Shown: positions 52,967 to 62,810 of the stretch, piece by piece
Position numbering within the stretch: position 1 is the first letter of the stretch
How the letters are laid out: each line of letters starts with the position of its first letter
From: Triangularia verruculosa
Lineage: Eukaryota > Ascomycota > Sordariomycetes > Sordariales > Podosporaceae
DNA: 64,000 bases
Reading direction: 5' to 3'
Assembly: GCA_033296885.1 (NCBI GenBank)
Contig: MU863979.1
Coordinates: forward strand, 1-64,000
Notes under the pieces: model-generated
Database searches by the model: none
Told to the model about the DNA's origin: nothing
Seen by the model: the letters and a program-made list of their open reading frames with translations, nothing else
Program-made: the position numbers and the translations under genes

Positions 52967-53572
52967 CTATGAAGGCTTAATAGAGATGAAAACCCACCAC
53001 CCATTGGCCCTTTTTCTTGTTGATAATTCGATGAAAACACACGTGTCTTCGTTGACTATCTGCCACGGGCAATGAGCACAAGTTTTCGCATTGCAAACCT
53101 TCCCACATTTTCCAATTGGGCGTATGCTCCCCATCCCAGTCATCTGGTCCCATGCAGGCATCCTTGGAATATTCGGATAGAAACGCGTGTCTATACGCGA
53201 GTTCTGTGCCTTCACCTCAATCACGAATGACTTTCCTTCGCTATTAGAGTAACGGAACAACGGGTTTCCCTTAAATTTGCGTTTGAAAAACCATTTTGGA
53301 CGCTGTCGATAGATGTAGACTTCGTCGCCACTTTGCACCCATCGGTCTGAAAACCCATCCGGTAAATATACTTTTTCCAACTCAAAACTGAAAGGTGATG
53401 ATAGACCAGGCCCTTTGACAACTATTGAATCGCCACAATCATTCACCATCTTAGGTTCGACAGAAAGAAAACCGCCGTGTGGATTTCGCATGTGATGTAC
53501 AACCACAGCGTCATGTGATTGGGACTCAGGTACTGGGGTTATATCATATTGAAGACGAGACTTTTGGTGCAT
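52967..53572 (-). CDS. Hypothetical protein, 5' end adjacent to a Copia fragment
   Basis: 201 residues from the ATG at 53572; the open frame runs further upstream into Copia-derived sequence that begins near 53594, so the native N-terminus may have been lost. Sequence features are a Gly/Pro-rich segment (VKGPGLSSPFSFELEKVYLP), a basic WFFKRKFKGNP and a Cys cluster (CGKVCNAKTCAHCPW) at about 151-165 that could bind metal. No family recognised. It is either a complete short protein or a truncated remnant. Confidence 0.5.
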   Translation of the reverse strand: MHQKSRLQYDITPVPESQSHDAVVVHHMRNPHGGFLSVEPKMVNDCGDSIVVKGPGLSSPFSFELEKVYLPDGFSDRWVQSGDEVYIYRQRPKWFFKRKFKGNPLFRYSNSEGKSFVIEVKAQNSRIDTRFYPNIPRMPAWDQMTGMGSIRPIGKCGKVCNAKTCAHCPWQIVNEDTCVFIELSTRKRANGWWVFISIKPS

Positions 53573-53593
53573 GTCACGGGGGTACCGCCCTAG

Positions 53594-55927
53594 CCCGAAG
53601 CTGCCTTCCCAGCCCGAGACGGTTCTGTTGTGGAAGACCGGAAGCCTCACCAAGCTCACCTTCGAGCATACGGCTGTAAGGCCTTTGCCTTGACGACAGA
53701 AGCTCAGACCAGGAGCAACCGGCCACAACGACTGAATCCAAAAGCCTGGATTGGTTACCTAGTGGGATATAGCTCGACGAACATCTACCGAGTCTGGAAA
53801 CCACTAGCCAACAAGATCATCAATACCAGAGATGCGATTTTCAATGAAGAAGAGATCTTCAATGGCAATATCGAAGCCCTGAAGACAGAATGTCTGCATA
53901 TTCGGCTAGACGAATGACAACAGCTCCTTGCAGCTATAGAAGAACCAAATCCCATGACTCAGCAAACCTCTGCAATAGAGGCAGACGATGAGGTCAATAT
54001 AGCCGATGTGGCTGAAGGAGAGGCTGAAGAAGAGGTTGAAGAAGAGGCTGAAAAAGAAGCTGAAGATGGAGGAATACCACAACGAGATGAGTTCCAATAC
54101 ACAGCTCCAGATTTGAGCCGTATTCTACACCCTCGTTGTCTCCAGAGGCCGCACTACTAGCCGGATCAATCCAACAAGCCATCCATACAGCCACCAGCAA
54201 CAATACGGATTTCGAGCCGTGGATGGCCGCCTTTGCGGCAGGCCGATTGCTGCAACCAGTGGAAATCCACACAGGCAAGACTATCACGAAGGCTACAATT
54301 CAACGGCTAGCGAGGAGACGCAATGGTATACAGACACTCTACAGTCACGATTTACCTCCACCACCAAAGCCACATCACCAACTAAAAAGCCACCCATTCG
54401 GGACACAGTTTCTGCAAGCCGAAAAAGACCACCTTCACAGCCACTCACAAAAGCAATCCTGGTGTGAGGTAGACAAATCGGATCCACAAAAACAAGGCGA
54501 TCAAATCCTGGACTGTATGTGGGTATATACCTACAAATTCAACTCAGACGGTTTCTTCAAGAAATGCAAGGCAAGATTAGTCGTCAGAGGGGATCAACAA
54601 AAGCCCACTGCACAAGAGACCTACGCAGCCACCCTTGCTGCCAGATCGTTTCGAATACTTATAGCTATAGCTGCTCGATTCGATCTCTAATTAACTCAGT
54701 ACGACGCCGTCAACGCCTTTGTCAACGCGAGCCTTGAAGAGAAAATATATATGCGAATGCCCACTGGACACAGGATTCCTGGAAAGGTCTTACGGCTAAA
54801 AAAGGCCTTGTATGGACTACGACAGTCTCCACTACTCTGGCAAAAGGAGCTTACAGCAGCTCTTCAAGCATCAGGATTCAAGACCGTCCCACACGAACCA
54901 TGTATTCTGATCCGAGATGGAATCTTGGTTTTCTTCTACGTGGACGATATTATATTTGCCTGCCGCAGAGAGGATACAGCTACTGCTCAGGCACTAGCTT
55001 CACAGCTACGGCAACGATACGAACTACGGTGGTTCTTGGGTATCGAGGTCCTAAGAGACAGGACCAAAGGCCTAATCTGGCTTTCTCAGACAGCCTACTT
55101 TGATTTTCTTCTACGTGGAGATCGTTACACTGGCTAGTACACAGCCGACTACGAAGACTAAGATTCCAATGGCTACGACGGAACTGCTACCGTATCATAA
55201 CAAAGCCGAGTCCCATTCAGTCACGGCTTACCAGCACAAGACTGGATCGGTTTTATACGCCGCGGTAATCACCAGACCAGATATAGCTTTTGCTGCCTCA
55301 AGGCTGGTCAGATTTAATACCAATCCTGGACCGGAGCACCACAAAGCAGCTGATCAAGTACTTCACTACCTCTACAATACTCGCCACTTGGCCTTACAGT
55401 TAGGGAGTGAGGACGATTTTGTGGTAGCCAGCGATGCCTCCTTTGCCGATAACTCTCTCGATTGAAAAAGCTCACAGGCCTACACCATGAAGTTATTTGG
55501 TGGCCTAGTTGGCTGGAGAGCAAATAAGCAGGATACGGTCACCACGTCTACCACTGAGGCCGAGCTTTTAGCTCTCGCGCAAGCAACGAAAGAAGGACTG
55601 TTTGTGAGCCGACTACTTGCCGAACTAACAGTTCGATTGGACAATCACCACATTATACTCCAATGTGATAATAAGCAGACCATTCGGCTGGTTAATGCAG
55701 AAATAGCCACTCTACAAACTAAACTCCGACACGTGGATATCCACAATCACTGGTTGCGACAAGAAGTCAACCGAGGAACGATCAGAGTACAATACACACC
55801 TCCCAACAGTATGATAGCCGACGGCTTAACCAAAGCTCTCAATCACCCCTTACACCAACGCTTCCTTCACCAAATGCGAATTACAGAGCCAATTATCAAG
55901 GAGGTCAGACTCAATCTACAGGTTTGA
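53594..55927 (+). pseudogene. Copia integrase-RT-RNase H polyprotein remnant
   Basis: Fragments in order: integrase tail with GYLVGYSSTNIYRVW (53750-53810); a Glu-rich linker; RT start CMWVYTYKFNSDG and KARLVVRGDQQ (54516-54600); YDAVNAFVNA after a stop at 54688-54690; KKALYGLRQSPLLWQKEL; the catalytic FFYVDDIIFA (about 54930-54960); LDRKSS-type box with CGA changed to TGA (55463); KQDTVTTSTTEAELLAL; and RHVDIHNHWLRQEV of RNase H with ADGLTKAL at the end. There is one frame change near 55100. The stop from CGA to TGA is a C-to-T change. Confidence 0.9.
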
Positions 55928-55940
55928 GTCTGAAGGAGTG

Positions 55941-56176
55941 TGTCAGAAATAAGGGTACAGATTCATTATGTCAGTCATGTATTAGAAAGCTGGAGATCAA
56001 ACTATGGATCTACCGGATCAAGTCTTTCCTGATCTACCAGATCGATACGATCCGGGTCATACAGAAAGGTGTAGGAAAGGCTCTCTGGAAAAACCAGAGA
56101 GAAGGACAAGCAATTCAATCACACAGTTGAAAACCCCATTATTTGGTCCATTGCAGAGTGCACCGTGTTTCTGACA
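55941..56176 (+). repeat. 3' LTR of the Copia element
   Basis: 236 bp bounded by TGTCAGAAA and TTTCTGACA, perfect 9-bp inverted termini of the TG...CA type, immediately after the RNase H end and a purine-rich stretch (GAAGGAGTG at 55932-55940). Internal GATC-rich inverted segments lie at 56010-56060. No second copy occurs in the window. Confidence 0.85.
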
Positions 56177-56246
56177 ATATCTCTAAAACCCTTCGGACCT
56201 CCACTTCAGTTCTTCGCCGTATACCTCCCCTCCATACAACCGTATA

Positions 56247-56738
56247 TTACAAACCTTCCTTACTTGAAAATTCTTCCCCATAAAACCCCCTAATATCACA
56301 GGTAACCACCAAATAAATCCCCATCTTCCCCTCTTCCTGAATCCTATCTTCCTCCTCCACGTCTCCTTTTCCGGAGTAGCTCAGAATCTCCTGCCGAAGC
56401 TCTTCAAACCCCTTGGGAATTTCCTCGGGCAGGTCTTCGTCCATTTTAACCTCGCGATGCGCCCGTACCGCAGCCCATGCGTAAGCAACATACGCTGTCT
56501 TAGCGCGGCCCATGCCCTCGATGGAGGGGATCAACACGCGGAATTTATTCTTATCGGCGTTGGGATCGAAGCGGGAGATCTTGGAGAAGAGCAGCTTTGA
56601 GATAGGATCCTTTTCTTCTAGGTGGTGCTCGTAGAAGGGCGGGGTTCCATATGTTTCGTCGACATGGTTGGCGGAGAGGAAGGCGTCGAGGGTTGCGACG
56701 GAGAGTTTGAAGCCGCGGATGATGGTCGTTGAGCCCAT
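56247..56738 (-). CDS. Hypothetical fungal protein
   Basis: 163 residues, single exon, ATG at 56738, only 70 bp from the end of the Copia LTR at its 3' side. It starts MGSTTIIRGFKLSVATLDAFL and has a charged, acidic C-terminal half (DEDLPEEIPKGFEELRQEI). No signal peptide or membrane segment. The pattern resembles small ascomycete-specific proteins; no function can be assigned. Confidence 0.65.
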   Translation of the reverse strand: MGSTTIIRGFKLSVATLDAFLSANHVDETYGTPPFYEHHLEEKDPISKLLFSKISRFDPNADKNKFRVLIPSIEGMGRAKTAYVAYAWAAVRAHREVKMDEDLPEEIPKGFEELRQEILSYSGKGDVEEEDRIQEEGKMGIYLVVTCDIRGFYGEEFSSKEGL

Positions 56739-57224
56739 TTTGGTTGCTGTGAAATTAATGGAATAGATATGACGATGGGCGATGGCTGTTGCAATGGAAC
56801 TTTGAAGAAGGTTGGGGAGATATTCTTTGGGGGATTTATTATAACTGGCAGTGGGCGTCTACCCCTCTAAAAGAGCTGCTCGGTGCAAAAGTGGGGGTGG
56901 CACGGAATCCTTTAGAACGGCGCTGTTTGCGTCGTGCTCCAAACTTAGCCTCTTACGGAAATAGATTATTATGCACTCTGCCGCACTGGATTACTGTGCG
57001 GCGTCTCATCACCACAATTACGTCATCCCGGGCTGCCGTTTCCTTTGACGCATCACCTGGAAAGACAAAACACAATCCAAACAACAAGTTTGTGAGTAAA
57101 TGTAGCAATCTGGGTTCCAGCCCCGTTACCATCTCTATCATCTAATTGTATTGCATAGTTTCTGAACGCCCCAAGTCACCAGACCACCCGATCATTGCCC
57201 CTCCCATCCTCTTGGTCACGATAT
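56739..57224. other. Intergenic region
   Basis: 486 bp, no supported feature. Confidence 0.4.
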
Positions 57225-57632
57225 CTACTTTTTCCGAACGACCGGGGCCGCACGCGGGGCCGCAGCCCTGACTTTGGCAATAACGACCTTGAACGGCTTG
57301 ATTTTGCCGGCCTTGATGGCAGCATCGCTCGCCGCTTGTGCCTTGATAATCTTGGCGTACATGGCAGGATTCTTCGCCTTGAGGGCTGCCCAGGGATCAC
57401 CCTGAGAGCTGCCAATGTTCGTTTTGGCCATTGCGGCGGTCACTGCCTTCACTATATGGTGAGGAAGAAGCCAAGTTAGCAACAAGAGCATCATCCTTGG
57501 GAAATTTCTGGATTGCGTACCGTTTGCTGTGCTAGCAGCTGGAGGGGCTCTGGCAGCAGGAGCCCTGACAGCAGGAGCAGGAGCTTTGGCAGGGGGGGCC
57601 TTCGCAGCAGCTTTCTTCAAGAGAGAGGCCAT
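57225..57632 (-). CDS. Small basic Ala/Pro/Lys-rich protein
   Basis: Two exons: 57632-57521 and 57451-57225, with a 69-nt intron (GTACGC, GCTAAC branch, ATATAG); 112 residues. The N-terminus is a low-complexity AKAPPAKAPAPAVRAPA segment, followed by TNIGSSQGDPWAALKAKNPAMY and a very basic C-terminus (KVRAAAPRAAPVVRKK). High Ala/Lys content resembles histone-H1-like tails, but no domain is recognised; a nucleic-acid-binding role would be guesswork. Confidence 0.65.
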   Translation of the reverse strand: MASLLKKAAAKAPPAKAPAPAVRAPAARAPPAASTANGTQSRNFPRMMLLLLTWLLPHHIVKAVTAAMAKTNIGSSQGDPWAALKAKNPAMYAKIIKAQAASDAAIKAGKIKPFKVVIAKVRAAAPRAAPVVRKK

Positions 57633-58802
57633 GGTTGGTTTTGATGTTGTTGATAAAAAGTGCAAAGAGACAAGATGTAAAAGTCGATGGTTAGAACGTA
57701 AGACGCTTGGAAAGTGGTTGGGCACTACAGGTTGACGGGAAGTCGTCGAGTAATAAGTAGAGATATCATTAGGTAGACACTATATCTTCCAATAAAGTAA
57801 ACAATCATCAAGGGACCAAAACTCAGGTTCGCATTCATAGCCGACAAGCGACAAGAATAACACCACTAAGAAAAGCAATAGCATGATCCTTCGTTTCAAA
57901 TAAGAGGCGTTGTGGCAAGAGACCTCAGCTGAGATAATTGCTTGTTTCAGGAAAGAACGCCTCTGTCTCTGTTGTCACAAGACTTGTATGCGGGTGCCGC
58001 GCATTTTGACACATCCAGTTAAAGACTGTTGTTGGCTACATGAGATGAGGCTCAGCCTGCTTACCCACGTTTCATCCTGCGGCCAACTAGTGCAGTTCGG
58101 GCTTCACGGAGTAGTGACCCAGCTGCTTGGTAAAAGCCACGACGCTGGCCGATTGATGCGACACTCTATATTCGACTCCAGGACACTGATCGATGCTCAC
58201 TCTAGCCTGCTTTGCGTGTAGGGCACTCACCCGAATTCTTCAGTGTACGGCGTAGGGACACTTCGAGTTTAAAAGATCAAGATCCGTGACTTGCAAGTCA
58301 ACCAGCATGGGCTAGGTTGCCAGAGCGCAAGCCACACGCGCAATTAAGACAATAAGTCACTCTTCTAGCAACTTCTGTAGGAAAAAAACCCTTTTGCTGT
58401 AAAATCCATTAGTCCACCAGATCCACCCACCGCACTGCAACCCAACCTGAAGCGACCAAATCTATCACCTCAATCCCAGTAAAGTGCAACCTGGCCACCT
58501 TAGCCGCAGTCGTGCCGGGCCAACCCTTCAACCCCGGGTTATTTCAAGCATTACTTGAGACGGTAATGCTTATTTGATCAATGAGTACGCTATAATTGGC
58601 CAATTACTTGGAGGGATGGTGAACAGTAGGGAGTATAGAAAGGCGTCAAAGTTCTGCTTTCGAGGCTCAATCCAGACTCCATCAACATAGGTACTCATCT
58701 CACACAAAAAACTAACAGCTACCATTGACTTTGTATCTTTGCATCTCCATCTCTACATTATCTCTCTCTTCACACAAAAACTACCCTTTATCAACCATCA
58801 CC
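57633..58802. other. Intergenic region
   Basis: 1.17 kb. Ends in a CT/CA-rich leader before the 58803 start. No gene, repeat or RNA recognised. Confidence 0.4.
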
Positions 58803-59585
58803 ATGGCTGCCCAGCAACGTCACTTCTGGAACCTGACCGAGGCCGCTTCCAGCCGGATTCTCGTTGTCGACGAGTTTGCCAATGATCAACAGCAAAGAAC
58901 AATGGAAGCCGCCGTCTGGCACGCCTGGGAGCACATTCCGCGCCCCTACTTCCCTGATCACGCCCCCGCGGGCACTGATCATTACGCCATCGAGCGTGAG
59001 GCCTATCGGGGCCCGGCGGCCAATACCAGCTTCCATAAGCCCGATGTTATTGTTGTCCGGGTCCGGCAACCTGCTCCACCGGTCGCACCTGGCCAGCGTC
59101 CGGCGCGTGCCCAGGAGAGGGATGTCCTCTGGATCGAATGCAAGGCGCCGAGCGAAATAGCTCCCAACGGGTGGCACACGGTGCTGGTCGAGGCACAGGG
59201 GCGCCTCAGTTCGGCTCATGCAAACCCCCAGACCGGCTCCCGCCAGGTCTATCTGATTTTAGCCGTCGGGATGAAGTGGATGTGCTTCCTTTGGAATCCT
59301 CACGCCGCCCTTGCCCAGCCGTTGGTTGTTCGCAAAGATAACGGTCGGGACTTCTGGACCGACATAGACCCCCGTATCCACCCAATCCCGGCCGCTACTC
59401 TACCGGGCCAGAGACATATTGTGAACGGCGTGATTGAGACCAATCAGGCCTATACCCTCAACTACTGGGACGTCACCGCGGCAGGCCAGCTAGCTCACCT
59501 TGCCGACTTGACTCTCCTCGAAAATCTCTTCGCTGTTATTCAGGCCCACAACTACACTGACGGATGGAACCCCCCTCACTTCTAA
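58803..59585 (+). CDS. Hypothetical protein with PD-(D/E)XK nuclease-like motif
   Basis: 260 residues from the ATG at 58803, which has a perfect CACCATGG context; the open frame extends 26 codons upstream. The central part has P80-D81 (HKPDVIVVRV), then after about 30 residues LWIECKAPS with E112-x-K114, then Q132 in an alpha-helical context (VEAQGRL). This is the spacing of PD-(D/E)XK nucleases such as HsdR-N-like domains. The second half (RQVYLILAVGMKWMCFLW) resembles the remaining core. No partner gene. It could be an inactive fungal-specific relative; activity is unproven. Confidence 0.7.
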   Translation: MAAQQRHFWNLTEAASSRILVVDEFANDQQQRTMEAAVWHAWEHIPRPYFPDHAPAGTDHYAIEREAYRGPAANTSFHKPDVIVVRVRQPAPPVAPGQRPARAQERDVLWIECKAPSEIAPNGWHTVLVEAQGRLSSAHANPQTGSRQVYLILAVGMKWMCFLWNPHAALAQPLVVRKDNGRDFWTDIDPRIHPIPAATLPGQRHIVNGVIETNQAYTLNYWDVTAAGQLAHLADLTLLENLFAVIQAHNYTDGWNPPHF

Positions 59586-60659
59586 AGAGATCTACTTTGG
59601 AGAAATAGCGAGTTAGATGGCGTTAAATGGCATGAAATTACTAGGTATAGGGGGATTAGATAAGGGTGCAGGCGCCTACCAAACGCTCAGGGAGCTACTG
59701 GGGAATAGAAATATACGGAAGACAGACTTTTGAACACATCGCTTTTTCCATGATTACCTATAAAAATCCGGTTCGACACCGAAAAAAATGCCTGTGTGGG
59801 ATAGTAGTATGTATCTAATTTTTTGAAGGAGTACAAATCGCAGCAAATTGTAGGCTGTTTGATATGGGTTATAGCAGGAGTTTACCACGTGAGGACTACG
59901 CAGCATGACTATGGCGAGAAGTGGTGGTTGCTGAGTGATGAGTGAAGTGATTGGCGGGCGAGGGAGTATGTCTTTCGGGAAAAGGATTGGAAGCAGGTGG
60001 TAGAGGAAACGTATGGGGGTTCATGCAGGGGGAAGAAGCAACCGGGGGATTGAGAAGGAGTAGAGCGGAGGTGGTCAAAGAGTTGTAGGTTGCAAGTTGG
60101 GAAGGGCGAGCTAGGGTCGGCGGGTGTGTCGCTGCATTCGACAGGTGGGTTTCTGACGTTAGTTGCGAGTGCGCTATTAGTAGCGGAAATTGTGTGCCCT
60201 TGAGCTTTGGGTAACCTTAGACCCCCTGAGGTATATTGATGGAAATACTCTGTGGGATTACGTTGGGCATAAGTCGAGTACTTGGCAAATCTTCGCCTGA
60301 AAACCTAGGTACCCACGTTCTTCAATGCAAAATATTGCAGTCTACTTTAACCTACCACAGTATAAGAAGCAACTGATTCTGTACTTTCTGACCCGCTCTC
60401 TTTAGCTAAAGAGTCCTCTATACGGCCCGCTTTAATATGGGCCTGATGGGTTTGTTCTGTTACGGTACGAAAAGGCAACACTCAATATCATTACACTACA
60501 AAAGTAGAACGTTGTGTAGTCAAGTACTATTGGGGGACAGCGAAGTGGTGGGCGATATGGTATATTGGTGTGTTGTGAGAAAGGTGAGGGAAAAAGGCAG
60601 TGGTTCTGGCTGCAGGTCAAACAAGAAGAAGAGCAAGGCAGTGGGGCCGTCAGGTCACC
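59586..60659. other. Intergenic region between the nuclease-like gene and the pogo remnant
   Basis: 1.07 kb. No supported gene; the left end of the pogo element could not be located here, so that element is probably 5'-truncated. Confidence 0.5.
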
Positions 60660-61132
60660 ACGCCGTTTGTGCGGAATACCAAGGCTAAGTACGGTATCGT
60701 AAATAACGATATTTACAACTTCGACGAGACTAGGTTTATAATAGGTGTCATTTTCGCGGGTATAGTAATTACAATCTCGGACGGCCTTAGCAAGGCGAAA
60801 CTGGCCCAGCCTAGCAACTGCAAATAGGTACCGGTAATCCAAGGAGTCAATGCCCTCGGCTAAGCTATCCCTTCCTTTATTATCTTAGACGTATAGTACT
60901 ACCTTGCTAACTAGTACACCGAGTGTAACCTACTGTCTACCTAGCGCATCGTAGTTACCGATAATAGCTAGACTATTAATCCGGTAGGCTTAGATTAGAT
61001 CAAGCACTTCGACTATTATATAGCGTCACGCATAAAGGGTAAATGCCGGTTATTAGTCTTCAACGGCTACGAAAGCCACCAGTCAACCGAATTCGAGCGC
61101 CACTGCCAGCAGAACAACATTATCACGCTTTG

Positions 61133-61367
61133 TGTCACGGGTAGCACAGGTTGACAGGTTAATGACAGTAGTATTCAGCTAAGCTACAGTCTGGGCTCTA
61201 TTCCGTCGGGTACGGGCAGGCTCTATTGTCAAGACGTAGCTCAAAGAGCTACAAACAGGTCTCGCGGCAGCGAGATGCAAAATCTTTCTAGTCGCATTGG
61301 CCCGTGCTCTGCACGTGCCAAGCTCCATCAGTGGATCAACGACGGTCACGGTGCAACCGCCGTGACA
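61133..61367 (+). mobile_element. Nested 235-bp solo-LTR-like insertion A
   Basis: Begins TGTCACGGG and ends CCGTGACA (8-bp inverted termini, TG...CA). It is flanked by a perfect 5-bp duplication CTTTG (61128-61132 and 61368-61372). Removing the insert and one duplicate rejoins the transposase frame as ITLC-IPLHSSH. No coding content. Its first eight bases equal the terminus of the Gypsy LTR in this window, but the rest differs. Confidence 0.85.
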
Positions 61368-61493
61368 CTTTGCATACCTTTACATTCTTCGCACTACCTT
61401 TAGCTACTCGATGTCGGCTGCTTTAGGCTATTAAAGCAGGTGTACGGCCGCTAGATCGAGGACTTAATGCGCATATATATTAACTACGCAAGT

Positions 61494-61736
61494 TGTAACG
61501 GGCTGAGCCCTGGCATGGACCTCGGTAACCCTCGACCTTGATGAAGCTATTCCCAGAACACGCGCACAGACCACCACTCCAGAACCTTCTATCACCGCGC
61601 ACTGGCCAGCACGCTTGGCTATATCAGAGGCTCATGTTGTCAAACCTTCTCTTTCTCTTTTCCTTTTCTTCTTCAAGTTCAGTGTACTCGTAGAGTGGCC
61701 TAGCTAGTTGCAATATACTACCTTGAGACCGTTACA
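61494..61736 (+). mobile_element. Nested 243-bp solo-LTR-like insertion B
   Basis: Begins TGTAACGGG and ends CCGTTACA (8-bp inverted termini). It is flanked by a perfect 5-bp duplication CAAGT (61489-61493 and 61737-61741). Removing the insert and one duplicate rejoins the frame as INYAS-KLEFLYTF. It includes a pyrimidine-rich stretch and GGCTATATCAGAGG, a possible TATA element, in its second half. Confidence 0.85.
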
Positions 61737-62491
61737 CAAGTAAGCTCGAGTTTCTCTATACCTTCCGCGAGGCCTTCTTTGCCTTTATAACGGAGAGGAA
61801 TATATAGGGTGGCTTTGCGGGTACTGGCCTTATACTATACGATCCAGAGAGAGTGCTTTCTAAGCTTGATGTAAGGCTTCGTACGCTAACACCTTTAAAC
61901 TTACGGCCCGGCACTATACAACCTTAGGTCTTCCAAACACTTTACAACCCCTAAGAAGCTAACTCGCAGTTAACGTTTATTAATACTTGCATTACTAACC
62001 ACTAAAATAGCTCCCCGACTTTAATATTGGCTACTGTAGACTAGCTTACTAAAAGTACAATAGCTATAATATACCAGGTGGCTCTTCTTCGTGCAGAGAA
62101 CACTTCACTCCGCAAGGCCAACGAGGCACTAAGTAAACGCCGGAGAGCTAAAAAAACACGTGTACGGCTCGGAGGATCACTTACTGTACAAAATGCAAAG
62201 GATATACTTGACTAGAAGGCCGTAGGTGGGGAGGCAGCGTAAGAAACGCAGCAGGATAGCGGTAATGCAGGGAGGGCTCGTACGAAGGTTCGGTGCTGTA
62301 GTGTGTGCGGCAAGCCTGGCCATAATACGCGTACATGCCAGGAGGCTGCAGAAACCTCTAATTCATCTGTTTCTAATTCAATTATTGTAGTTTCCGAATG
62401 TTATAGTTGTGTAATTGAGGATAGTTGTGGTAGGGTAACGGAGAGTGCGCGACTCGCTTATATGCGCAGCTCGCTTATAATGTACGTTATG

Positions 62492-62775
62492 CAATTTATA
62501 AGTGTCTTCTTCTGTTAGAAAAATAGACAAATTCGTCCATATCTAAAGTTGCAATTTTAATATAAATAGTGGTTCTAGTGGGTTTGATAACAGGCTACTG
62601 GCACGCGCAAGGAGAAAACGGAAGTCATGATCAGTTTTGGTTGCGGCAAGTATAGCCGAACGGTCCTTGGACACACTTCAGCTCAGGGTGATGCTCACTG
62701 CGCTCACCTTTTGCTCACCTTGTGAGACCAATACAGACTGACCCAAAAATTTTGTCGGGTGTGACTATATAGGTA
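62492..62775 (+). repeat. 3' terminal region of the pogo-type element shared with 11625-11911
   Basis: The less mutated of the two copies; differences from 11625-11911 are mostly G/C here against A/T there. Ends GTCGGGTGTGACTATATAGGTA, after which the copies diverge. Confidence 0.8.
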
Positions 62776-62810
62776 GTTATATACATCCACAGGACACCCC
62801 ATCCTGTTCA

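Larger units (their letters stand above)
53594..56176 (+). mobile_element. 5'-truncated Ty1/Copia retrotransposon
   Basis: Starts within the integrase C-terminal region (RDGSVVEDRKPHQAHL, GCKAFAL), continues through the reverse transcriptase and RNase H, and ends in a 3' LTR at 55941-56176. The 5' LTR, Gag, protease and integrase core are missing. The coding part is broken by stops and a frameshift, but is much less AT-rich than the Gypsy element, so RIP has been light. Confidence 0.92.
60660..62518 (+). pseudogene. Pogo-type transposase pseudogene
   Basis: Motifs in order: KYGIVNNDIYNFDET (first catalytic Asp, about 60690-60735); IVVTDNS, a stop, then INPVGLD, a stop, and IKHFDYY (60945-61015); RLLVFNGYESHQSTEFE, where the second catalytic Asp is Asn and the following His is Tyr; ITLC (about 61121); after the first insertion IPLHSSHYL and LLDVGCF; after the second insertion FREAFFAFITERNI, LILYDPERVLSKLDVRLRT; a basic RRAKKTR region; and a C-terminal CCHC knuckle CSVCGKPGHNTRTC (about 62293-62335). 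Many stops and the D-to-N change are RIP-like, so it is inactive. Confidence 0.88.
60660..62775 (+). mobile_element. Pogo/Tc1-type DNA transposon remnant (copy 2), with two nested LTR insertions
   Basis: Contains the DDE domain and C-terminal zinc knuckle of a fungal pogo-type transposase and the same 3' end as 11625-11911, finishing GTGACTATATAGGTA at 62775. The N-terminal helix-turn-helix/CENP-B part and left terminal repeat are missing. The TA-rich end suits the TA target of Tc1/mariner/pogo elements. It is interrupted at 61133-61367 and 61494-61736. Confidence 0.85.

Noticed and set aside
60437..60688. 83-codon frame upstream of the pogo remnant as the transposase N-terminus
   Set aside because: Shows no helix-turn-helix or CENP-B motif and is not in the frame of the DDE domain.
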